DNA from: Myxococcales bacterium
GTDB lineage: Bacteria > Myxococcota > Myxococcia > Myxococcales > JAJYLH01
Length of the DNA: 64,000 nt
NCBI GenBank assembly: GCA_021787845.1
Contig: JAJYLH010000005.1
Coordinates: 62,001 to 126,000, forward strand
Direction of reading: 5' to 3'
In this document: positions 58,928 through 64,000 of the stretch, one piece after another
Layout: each line of letters begins with the position of its first letter
Numbering within the stretch: position 1 is the stretch's first letter
Position numbers and translations under genes: made by a program
Notes under the pieces: generated by a model
Database searches by the model: none
Told to the model about the DNA's origin: nothing
Seen by the model: the letters and a program-made list of their open reading frames with translations, nothing else

Positions 58928-59017
58928 GTGGGCAACTCCCATGACGAGCGGGCGATCGTCCGTCCGCTGACGCTCCGGCTCCGACGCTGGAGGGCGAAGC
59001 GACTGGCGAAAGCCTAG
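58928..59017 (+). CDS. Possible 29-residue Arg-rich peptide (transposon)
   Basis: A GTG start lies six bases after the near-perfect Shine-Dalgarno AGAAAGGAGG. The peptide reads MGNSHDERAIVRPL and then a strongly basic helix (RLRRWRAKRLAKA). Upstream bases 58803-58871 can fold into a further imperfect hairpin (CGCCGCCGTGG with CCACGGTGGCG). The ribosome-binding site is the main support; translation is not proven. Confidence 0.4.
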   Translation: MGNSHDERAIVRPLTLRLRRWRAKRLAKA

Positions 59018-59044
59018 CAAACCGCGTGCCACCCGGGCGGGCGT

Positions 59045-59248
59045 CTATCGCCCGCGCCGGGTGGCCGCCGCCTCTCGGACACCGAGCGAGCGCAGCCACG
59101 AGGACAGGTCAAGGCCAGCCGCATCGGCGGCCTCCTGCATCGCCTCGCGCTGGTCGGCGGTCACTCGCACACGAACCAGGTCGTCCTTCCGGTCTGCGGC
59201 TGCCTTCCGTCGCACGGGCCGTCCCTTCGGGTGGGTGGGCTTCTTCAT
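59045..59248 (-). CDS. Ribbon-helix-helix protein (transposon regulator)
   Basis: A 67-residue protein with a basic N-terminal arm (MKKPTHPKGRPVRRKAAADR) and then DLVRVRVTADQREAMQEAAD, AAGLDLSSWLRSLGVREAA: one beta strand and two helices, the RHH fold of plasmid and transposon repressors and MobC-like proteins. The ATG is chosen because the arm then begins naturally and the divergent promoter lies just upstream. Its promoter mirrors that of the transposase gene and both share an inverted repeat over the -10 boxes, so it is probably an autorepressor that also limits transposase expression. Confidence 0.78.
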   Translation of the reverse strand: MKKPTHPKGRPVRRKAAADRKDDLVRVRVTADQREAMQEAADAAGLDLSSWLRSLGVREAAATRRGR

Positions 59249-59255
59249 GGGGCAC

Positions 59256-59284
59256 AGTGTAGCCACAAGGTAGCGCCGAGTCAA
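59256..59284 (-). promoter_or_regulatory. Promoter of the RHH gene
   Basis: On the minus strand TTGACT and TACACT are separated by 17 bases. The -10 box overlaps the inverted repeat arm TTGTGGCTACA. It fires away from the transposase promoter, with the -35 boxes 16 bases apart. Confidence 0.7.
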
Positions 59285-59327
59285 GCCGCAGAAACGGCGC
59301 TTGACACGTGGACACGTTGTGGCTACA
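59258..59327. promoter_or_regulatory. Paired operator arms of the divergent transposon promoters
   Basis: TGTAGCCACAA (left arm) and TTGTGGCTACA (right arm) are perfect inverted copies 48 bases apart. Each covers the downstream end of the spacer and the -10 box of one promoter, an arrangement suited to simultaneous repression of both genes by one protein, most simply the RHH product. Confidence 0.65.
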
Positions 59328-59329
59328 TT
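59301..59329 (+). promoter_or_regulatory. Promoter of the transposase gene
   Basis: TTGACA, a 17-base spacer and TACATT form a near-consensus sigma-70 promoter. The start of transcription would be near 59336, giving a short leader with GGACGGAGGG before the ATG. Confidence 0.75.
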
Positions 59330-59358
59330 AGGTCGCTAGGCAAGGGACGGAGGGCGCG

Positions 59359-60210
59359 ATGAACAAGCTCAGCACGGCGAAGCGGGCGGCGGTGGTTCGG
59401 TGCCTAGTCGAAGGCGTCTCGATGCGCGCGACAGCGCGGATGACCGGCGTGGCGCGGCAGACGATCAACGATCTGCTCGTGGACCTCGGCCGCGCTTGCG
59501 ACACCTACCAGGACCGCGTGCTCCGCAACTTGAAGTGCCGCCGCATCGAGTGCGATGAGATTTGGTCTTTCATTAGGATGAAGGAGAAGAACGTTCCGGC
59601 GCCGATGCGCGGCACGCTCGGCTTCGGGGACGTGTGGTGCTGGACGGCGATCGACGCGGACACGAAACTGGTTCCGACGTGGAGCGTGGCCGACAGGAGC
59701 GCTCCTGCTGCCCATGCCTTCATGCGCGACCTCGCCTCGCGCTTGTCGGGACGGGTGCAGCTCACCACGGACGGGCTGAAACACTACTTGGTCGCGGTCG
59801 ATCTGGCGTTCGGGACGGACGTGGATTTCGCGCAGCTCGTCAAGCAGTACGGGCCGGACGCGAACGCAGAGCAGGTGCGCTACAGTCCTGCTAGGTGCCT
59901 TGGGGCCGCGAAGCACGTCGTCTGCGGCGACCCCCACCTGGCGCTCATCAGCACGAGCTACGTCGAGCGCGCGAACCTCACGATGCGGATGGGGATGCGT
60001 CGGTTCACACGGCTGACGAACGCGCACTCGAAAAAGCTGGAGAACCACCAAGCTGCGATCGCGCTGCACTTCATGCACTACAACTTCGCGCGCATCAACC
60101 AGGCGTTGCGGGTGACGCCCGCGATGGCGGCCGGCGTGACGGACCATCTGTGGGAGGTCGAAGAAATCGTGGGGCTGCTCGACGAAGAGAGCGAGTCGAA
60201 GGCGGCCTAG
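59359..60210 (+). CDS. IS1-like DDE transposase, single reading frame
   Basis: A 283-residue protein. The N-terminal helix-turn-helix (AVVRCLVEGVSMRATARMTG, VARQTINDLLVDLG) corresponds to InsA-like DNA-binding sequence. The catalytic part follows with the acidic residues in CDEIWSF (about D66), AIDADTKLV (D99 or D101), TTDGLKHY (D138) and STSYVERANL (E203), and the RRFTRLTNAHSKK and FARINQALRVTPAMAAGV segments. It belongs to a widespread group usually annotated as IS1-family transposases with HTH and DDE parts in one frame, without the programmed frameshift of IS1. It is divergent from the RHH gene, and its stop overlaps that of the HicA-like gene. Confidence 0.88.
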   Translation: MNKLSTAKRAAVVRCLVEGVSMRATARMTGVARQTINDLLVDLGRACDTYQDRVLRNLKCRRIECDEIWSFIRMKEKNVPAPMRGTLGFGDVWCWTAIDADTKLVPTWSVADRSAPAAHAFMRDLASRLSGRVQLTTDGLKHYLVAVDLAFGTDVDFAQLVKQYGPDANAEQVRYSPARCLGAAKHVVCGDPHLALISTSYVERANLTMRMGMRRFTRLTNAHSKKLENHQAAIALHFMHYNFARINQALRVTPAMAAGVTDHLWEVEEIVGLLDEESESKAA

Positions 60211-60452
60211 ATGTGGAGGAAGGCTCTCGCGCAGTCCAAGATTCCAAGGTGCCGACACATCTTCTTCAGGTGGCCCACCTGAATGTCGGGGTCCTCGCGT
60301 CGTCCGTGCGGACCCAGCGGCAGGGCGGGAAACGTCCTGCCTCCGAAGGAAATGCACCAGTTGTGAGGCTTTTTCGACCGGGTGTGCCCCGGAGCACAAC
60401 GGTCAAGCATCTCCCAGATGGCCTTCAGGCTGACTGTTCCGGTTGAGCCCAA
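60207..60452 (-). CDS. HicA-like putative toxin (transposon cargo)
   Basis: An 81-residue protein from a TTG start with GGGACGG upstream. The pattern fits the HicA double-stranded-RNA-binding fold: an N-terminal helix (SLKAIWEMLDRCAPG), a histidine in KKPHNWCISFGG where HicA has its catalytic histidine, a strand ending in P-x-H (RTFPALPLGPHG) and a C-terminal IQVGHLKKMCRHLGI like the I-x-x-G-x-LK-x-x-x-x-x-x-GI end of HicA. It follows the HicB-like gene by 21 bases. Toxin activity is inferred only from this similarity and gene order. Confidence 0.6.
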   Translation of the reverse strand: MGSTGTVSLKAIWEMLDRCAPGHTRSKKPHNWCISFGGRTFPALPLGPHGRREDPDIQVGHLKKMCRHLGILDCARAFLHI

Positions 60453-60473
60453 GAGATTGCCGTCCCGCGCGCG

Positions 60474-60941
60474 TTACGCGGCGATCTGCAAGCCATCGTC
60501 GATCACGTTCTCGGTCGGCCGCAGTTTGAGCGCTCGCACGCGGACGGTCGGGATCGGCACGTCGGCCACTTTCGCGACGTTGTTCAACGTAACGCTGCCG
60601 GCCCGGACAGCGGCCCGAGCGGCATCCCACTCCGCGACGGTCACTGGGTCCGTTTCGTGGAAGAATCCGTCAACGGCGGCCCTGAATGCGTCGAGATCCG
60701 GCGCTTCCGATGCGTAGTCGGCCAGAACGCCCTTGATGCGTCCGCGAAAATCGATCACCGCCGAGTCCAGGCTAACGCCTGTTCCCGCAACAGCGCCTGG
60801 GTTGACGCCGTACAGCCACCACGAGCCGTCTTCGGACTCGGCCATCGCGCGCCCGTCGATGCTCACGACGCTTGCGAATCCCTTGCCGACGATGATCTCG
60901 TGGAAGCCGCAGAGCAGCGGGTATCGGCACACGTCGCCCAT
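60474..60941 (-). CDS. HicB-like putative antitoxin (transposon cargo)
   Basis: A 155-residue protein whose ATG follows AGGAG by seven bases. The N-terminal half can be read as a HicB-type partial RNase H fold: two strands (HEIIVGKGFASVVSIDGRAM), SWWLYGVNPGAVAGTGVSL, then a helix (LDSAVIDFRGRIKGVLADYA). The C-terminal half has DAFRAAVDGFFHETDPVTVA and may bind DNA or the partner. The antitoxin-like gene precedes the toxin-like gene. I recall a family of unannotated proteins with this W-x-Y-G-V-N-P-G motif; assignment is by pattern. Confidence 0.6.
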   Translation of the reverse strand: MGDVCRYPLLCGFHEIIVGKGFASVVSIDGRAMAESEDGSWWLYGVNPGAVAGTGVSLDSAVIDFRGRIKGVLADYASEAPDLDAFRAAVDGFFHETDPVTVAEWDAARAAVRAGSVTLNNVAKVADVPIPTVRVRALKLRPTENVIDDGLQIAA

Positions 60942-61134
60942 GTGTCGTCTCCTGCGTGCGCTCCCGCGCACAACGTTCTAAGGGCGCCCAAGAAAACGAC
61001 GTCCTTGAAAAGCCTAGGTAGTTTAAACTGCCACCGGAAGTCCACTCGAATTTTCGTGGGGCGCAAAAACAGCCGAGCGCTTGTTTTCGCGCGGTGAAGC
61101 AAGACACGTGCCGTTTGGCGAACGTCCGCCACCC

Positions 61135-61159
61135 CAAACTAGGCCAGTGCCCAAGTGAG
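61135..61159. repeat. Right end of the transposon: terminal inverted repeat plus target duplication
   Basis: CAAACTAGGCCAGTGCC is the exact inverse of the left terminal repeat and is followed by CAAGTGAG, the same eight bases that precede the left end. The preceding stretch 60942-61134 has no gene and probably holds the promoter of the HicB-like gene. Confidence 0.9.
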
Positions 61160-61165
61160 CCATCC

Positions 61166-61262
61166 GCTGATCCCGAGCGCAGTCGAGGGACGAGCGCGGT
61201 GCCGCACGGGCCGCCCGTCCTTCGTCCTTCGACTGCCGCTCCGGATGACCGCTCAGGACGAG
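61166..61262. repeat. Segments of a dispersed CCGAGCGCAGTCGA / CTTCGACTGC repeat
   Basis: GATCCCGAGCGCAGTCGAGGG on the left and CCTTCGACTGCCGCTCCGG on the right are loosely inverted. The sequence type recurs at 7880 and 42547 in this window and I know similar CCTTCGACTGCGCTCAGGA sequences as frequent intergenic repeats in other bacteria. It lies immediately beyond the transposon. Confidence 0.5.
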
Positions 61263-61311
61263 GGGCCGGAGACTGAGCGAGGTGCGGGCATCCCGAAAAG
61301 CACTTCCGCGG

Positions 61312-61333
61312 CATATTATTTATAGATAATATG
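61312..61333. promoter_or_regulatory. AT-rich palindrome upstream of the sigma factor gene
   Basis: CATATTAT-TTATAG-ATAATATG is a perfect 8-base inverted repeat made of A and T only except at the ends, in DNA of about 70% GC. It lies 235 bases before the sigma factor start and 150 bases after the transposon. It is a good operator or promoter-region candidate. Confidence 0.5.
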
Positions 61334-61567
61334 GCCGCCCACCCCTCGGCACATCGCCGCCACGCGGTGCCAGACCGTCATCGTGCTGACGCGCCGTCGG
61401 CGCGTTGACTCGCGGGCGCGAGAAGGCCGGTCGTCCGCATCGACACCCCGCCGCCCACGCGCGGCATTCTTGCGACCTCGAACGGAGAACGGCGGCGAGC
61501 GCTGCCTCCCGAGCGAGCCGGCATGCACCTTGCGTTGGCATCGAGCGCCAGCCTCGAGGAGCCGCCG

Positions 61568-62329
61568 ATGCCCGCCGCCGCCCGCAAGCTCGCCTTCGAC
61601 CGCCGCCCCGCTCCCGACCCGGTGAAGGCCCGCCCGGTGCTGCGCCGGATCGACCTCGAGGCGGAGGCGGCGCTGGTCCTCGAGTACCGGCCCCTGGTCG
61701 AGCGCATCGTCCAGCAGACGCTCGCCCGGGTCGGGCACCGCTGCGAGGCCGACGAGCTGCGCAGCGCCGGCGACCTCGGCCTCGTCGAGGCGATCCGCCG
61801 CTTCGACCCCTCGCGCGGCATCCCCTTCGGCGGCTTCGCCCGCCACCGCATCGTCGGCGCCATCCTCGACGAGCTGCGCGCGAAGGACCCGCTCGGCCGC
61901 CCGACCCGCCAGCGCGCTCGCGGCGTCGAGCGCGCCCGCCAGCGCCTCGTCCGAAAGCTCAAGCGCGACCCGACCGAGGAGGAGCTCGCGCGCGCGTCCG
62001 GCGAGGACCTGGAGACCTTCCGCCGCAAAACCGCCCGCGAGCGCTCCCAGGGCACCGTCCTCTTGGAGGACCTCCCCGCCGGCTCCTGGGAAGACCTGTT
62101 CCCCTCCCGGGAACCGGATGCGCTGGAGAACCTCTGCGAGGCCGAGCGCCGCCGCCGCCTCGCCGCCGCCGTCACCGCCCTCCCCGGCCGCCTCCAGAAG
62201 ATGCTCGCGATGTACTATGACGAGGAACTCTCGCTCAAGGATATCGGCGCGGCCTTCGGCGTCTGCGAGAGTCGCATCTGCCAGCTCCTCAAGGGCGCCC
62301 AGCGAGAGCTGCGGACCGCGCTCGCCTAG
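61568..62329 (+). CDS. Sigma-70 family sigma factor, FliA/WhiG type
   Basis: A 253-residue sigma factor. Region 2 reads LVLEYRPLVERIVQQTL, DELRSAGDLGLVEAIRRFDP, GIPFGGFARHRIVGAILDEL, the hallmark of the FliA/WhiG/sigma-B class. Region 3 follows (KLKRDPTEEELARASGEDLE) and region 4 has LSLKDIGAAFGVCESRICQL as the -35-binding helix-turn-helix. The ATG is preceded by GAGGAG with correct spacing; a longer frame upstream exists. No flagellar or anti-sigma genes are adjacent, so its regulon is unknown. Confidence 0.9.
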   Translation: MPAAARKLAFDRRPAPDPVKARPVLRRIDLEAEAALVLEYRPLVERIVQQTLARVGHRCEADELRSAGDLGLVEAIRRFDPSRGIPFGGFARHRIVGAILDELRAKDPLGRPTRQRARGVERARQRLVRKLKRDPTEEELARASGEDLETFRRKTARERSQGTVLLEDLPAGSWEDLFPSREPDALENLCEAERRRRLAAAVTALPGRLQKMLAMYYDEELSLKDIGAAFGVCESRICQLLKGAQRELRTALA

Positions 62330-62347
62330 GGCGGGAGCGCTCTCGGT

Positions 62348-62953
62348 CTACCGCGCCGCCGCCAGGGCCCGGTCGAGCCGCTTGACGTCGAACCCGACGA
62401 TGATCGTGCCGTGCACGTCGATCACCGGGACGGCCTGGGAGCGCAGCCCCAGCCGCCGCCGGATGCGCGCGACCTGCCGTGCCGCCTCGGCGTCGTGCTC
62501 GACGTCGCGCTCGACGAAGGCGACGCCCCGCGCGGCCAGGTACTCGCGCGCCTTCCGGCACCAGCCGCACCAGCTCGTGCCGTAGATGATGACCGGGTCG
62601 TCGCTCGCGCGGGCGGCCGCAGTCCTCGCGAGGGCCTGGTCCGTCTTCGCGAAGTAGAGGGCGCTCGCCGCGTCGACGGGCCGCGCCCGAAGAGCGAGCT
62701 TCCGACGGGCGGCTTCCCACCTGAGCTCCTTCCTGCGCGTCTTCTTGTCCCTGCGGACCGAGGCGACCTGCGCGCGGAGAAAGGTCCACTCGATGTTTTC
62801 GGACCGAAAGACGACCGCGCGCCTGGTCTCGGAAACGAGCACGCCTTCGAACTTCGAGCCGTTCTTGAGCCTGAGGACGTCGCCCCGGGCGAGCGAGCCC
62901 GCGAGCGTACAGGCGGCCACCACGAGCGCGACCCGAACGGCGCCGGTCGGCAT
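62348..62953 (-). CDS. Exported glutaredoxin-like protein
   Basis: A 201-residue protein with a signal peptide (VALVVAACTLAGSLARG). A small beta domain follows (DVLRLKNGSKFEGVLVSETR, an SH3/Sm-like segment), then a helical linker and a C-terminal glutaredoxin domain: VIIYGTSWCGWCRKAREYLA with the CGWC redox motif, FVERDVEHD and VPVIDVHGTIIVGFD. Export plus two different domains is unusual for a glutaredoxin; the cell envelope is its likely place of action. It converges on the sigma factor gene. Confidence 0.85.
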   Translation of the reverse strand: MPTGAVRVALVVAACTLAGSLARGDVLRLKNGSKFEGVLVSETRRAVVFRSENIEWTFLRAQVASVRRDKKTRRKELRWEAARRKLALRARPVDAASALYFAKTDQALARTAAARASDDPVIIYGTSWCGWCRKAREYLAARGVAFVERDVEHDAEAARQVARIRRRLGLRSQAVPVIDVHGTIIVGFDVKRLDRALAAAR

Positions 62954-63034
62954 AGATGAATGATGCGCCTTCGCTCGCCGTACGACAAAGGGTCTTTCGG
63001 CTCGAGGTCACGCCGGGCGACAAAGAAGGCGCGC

Positions 63035-64000
63035 TCATCCTCCGGGCGAAGGGCGCGCCGACGGGGGCTCGTCTTCGCGATCCTTCTCCGCCAGCGCTCG
63101 AGCGGTAAGCAAGAGCCCTTCCGCCCCCCTCCGGGCGAGCGGCGTCCCGTGGATGCGGGACCCGATCTCCTCCGGCGACGATCGCAGGAGGCGTTCGAGC
63201 TGCACGAACGTCTGTTCCGCTCTGGGCGCGAGCGCCTGCCCGAGGACGCCGGGCGGCGGCGGTTCCGACCGGTTCCAGGGACACGCCTCCTGGCAGAGGT
63301 CGCAGCCGAACAGGCGCCCCGACAGCCGGCGCGCGACGGCCTCGGGGAGCGGCGCGTGGCTTTCGATGGTGTGGAAGGCGAGGCAAAGGCGCGCATCGAC
63401 GAACCGCGGCGCGGGGAAGGCGCCGGTCGGACAGGCGCCCAGGCAGGCGGCGCACGATCCGCAACGGTCCGGATGCGGCGCGTCGGGCGTGAGTCGGGCC
63501 GTGGTGATGACGCAGGCGAGGAGCACGTAGGAGCCGAACGCCGGGGTGACGACGCAGCCGTTCTTGCCGATCCACCCGAGGCCAGCTTCCTGCGCCCAGA
63601 CCTTCTCCAGGACCGGTCTCGTGTCACAGGAGGGGTAGCCCACGCTTCCCGGGACGATCCGCTCCATCGCCTCGCAGAGCCGCCGGAGCGGCCGGCGAAC
63701 GACGTTGTGGTAATCGCGCCCGCGGGCGTATCGGGCGACCACCCCGTGCGGCTCGCTTGGCGGCAGCGGTTCAGGGTGGCGGTAGCCGACCGCCAGAGCG
63801 ACGACGCTCTCGGCCCCCGGTAAGACCCGCGAGACGTCGACTCTCGCCTCGCGGCTCTGGCGCATGTACGGCAAGCCAGCGTCCCAGCCTTCCGCGAGCC
63901 ATCGATCGAGCGGGCGCGGGTCGAGGGGACGCGCCCGCGCGATGCCGACGAGGTCGAAGCCGAGACCGCGCGCCGCCTCCTTCACCCGGGCGGCCGCCGA
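63035..64000 (-). CDS. queG: Epoxyqueuosine reductase QueG (5' end outside window)
   Basis: QueG reduces epoxyqueuosine to queuosine in tRNA, using cobalamin and two 4Fe-4S clusters. The reading frame is open to the end of the window, and the visible start region SAAARVKEAARGLGFDLVGIAR suggests that only about 5-20 residues are missing; 321 residues are seen. GWIGKNGCVV, the ferredoxin-like CGSCAACLGACPTGAF and CDLCQEACPWN are typical. The C-terminal region is shorter than in many homologues and ends in a polar tail. With queE it shows that the host makes queuosine. Confidence 0.94.
   Translation of the reverse strand, partial: SAAARVKEAARGLGFDLVGIARARPLDPRPLDRWLAEGWDAGLPYMRQSREARVDVSRVLPGAESVVALAVGYRHPEPLPPSEPHGVVARYARGRDYHNVVRRPLRRLCEAMERIVPGSVGYPSCDTRPVLEKVWAQEAGLGWIGKNGCVVTPAFGSYVLLACVITTARLTPDAPHPDRCGSCAACLGACPTGAFPAPRFVDARLCLAFHTIESHAPLPEAVARRLSGRLFGCDLCQEACPWNRSEPPPPGVLGQALAPRAEQTFVQLERLLRSSPEEIGSRIHGTPLARRGAEGLLLTARALAEKDREDEPPSARPSPGG

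Larger units (their letters stand above)
57797..61151. mobile_element. 3.36-kb IS1-like transposon with regulator and HicAB-like cargo
   Basis: The element is bounded by 17-bp perfect inverted repeats and an 8-bp direct repeat of the target. Between them lie three small plus-strand genes, a ribbon-helix-helix gene, a divergent IS1-like DDE transposase, and a HicA-like/HicB-like pair. Apart from codon use that is similar to the host, several stretches are distinctly less GC-rich (for example 58200-58450 and 60950-61110). The neighbouring sequence closes up to a continuous intergenic stretch if the element and one copy of the duplication are removed. IS1-family insertions usually duplicate 8-9 bases, which agrees. 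Confidence 0.85.

Noticed and set aside
57788-61159. Six- or nine-base reading of the transposon target duplication
   Set aside because: AAGTGA (6) and CCAAGTGAG (9) can also be read because the end bases are G and C. Eight bases give symmetrical 17-bp inverted repeats and was preferred; the choice does not alter the conclusion.

Overview
The window is about 64 kb of very GC-rich DNA (roughly 68-70% by eye) from a Gram-negative bacterium, most likely a member of the Myxococcota (former Deltaproteobacteria). The evidence is the division/cell-wall cluster order, many lipoproteins with Gly/Ser/Pro-rich tails, a Hanks-type kinase facing an FHA protein, a Tgl/PilF-like lipoprotein next to a RodZ-like gene, a type-B succinate dehydrogenase and a sigma-54-type glnA promoter. 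No rRNA, tRNA, CRISPR array or prophage was seen.

Layout. 1-15 kb: a near-continuous dcw cluster, murE(partial)-murF-mraY-murD-ftsW-murG-murC-murB-ddl-ftsQ-ftsA-ftsZ, with translational overlaps. The DNPR motif of MurE implies meso-diaminopimelate peptidoglycan. 15-25 kb: adenosine-type deaminase, cytidine deaminase, several exported proteins or lipoproteins (including a DUF4331 protein split into two exported halves) and a class A PBP1A. 25-31 kb: glyQ without glyS, then a minus-strand set of TadE/TadG-like pseudopilin genes without any assembly machinery. 31-36 kb: glnA, an RDD membrane protein and an unknown gene. 36-39 kb: sdhC-sdhA-sdhB. 40-44 kb: guaA and guaB. 44-47.5 kb: YHS protein, zinc-ribbon Ser/Thr kinase and zinc-ribbon FHA protein. 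48-57.5 kb: lipoproteins, a Fur-family regulator, queE, a pilF/tgl-rodZ-like operon, a PQQ-propeller lipoprotein and a PEGA-type exported protein. 61.5-64 kb: a FliA-type sigma factor, an exported glutaredoxin and queG (partial).

The most striking feature is a discrete transposon at 57797-61151. It has 17-bp perfect terminal inverted repeats (GGCACTGGCCTAGTTTG) and is flanked by an 8-bp direct repeat (CAAGTGAG). It carries a single-ORF IS1-like DDE transposase, a divergently transcribed ribbon-helix-helix protein, a symmetrical twin promoter in which an inverted repeat TTGTGGCTACA overlaps both -10 boxes, a HicB-like/HicA-like pair on the opposite strand, and three small unknown genes. It looks like a self-regulated, toxin-antitoxin-carrying member of the IS1 group with clearly definable ends.

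The window is also rich in small palindromic elements. One is a palindromic repeat of about 160 bp present twice, one copy of which has been invaded by a second 125-bp inverted-repeat element leaving a target duplication. Others are a 124-bp element with 28-bp ends upstream of glyQ, a 38-bp GATCGG palindrome family, and several hairpin repeats after genes. Good sigma-54 promoter candidates lie upstream of the YHS gene and of glnA.
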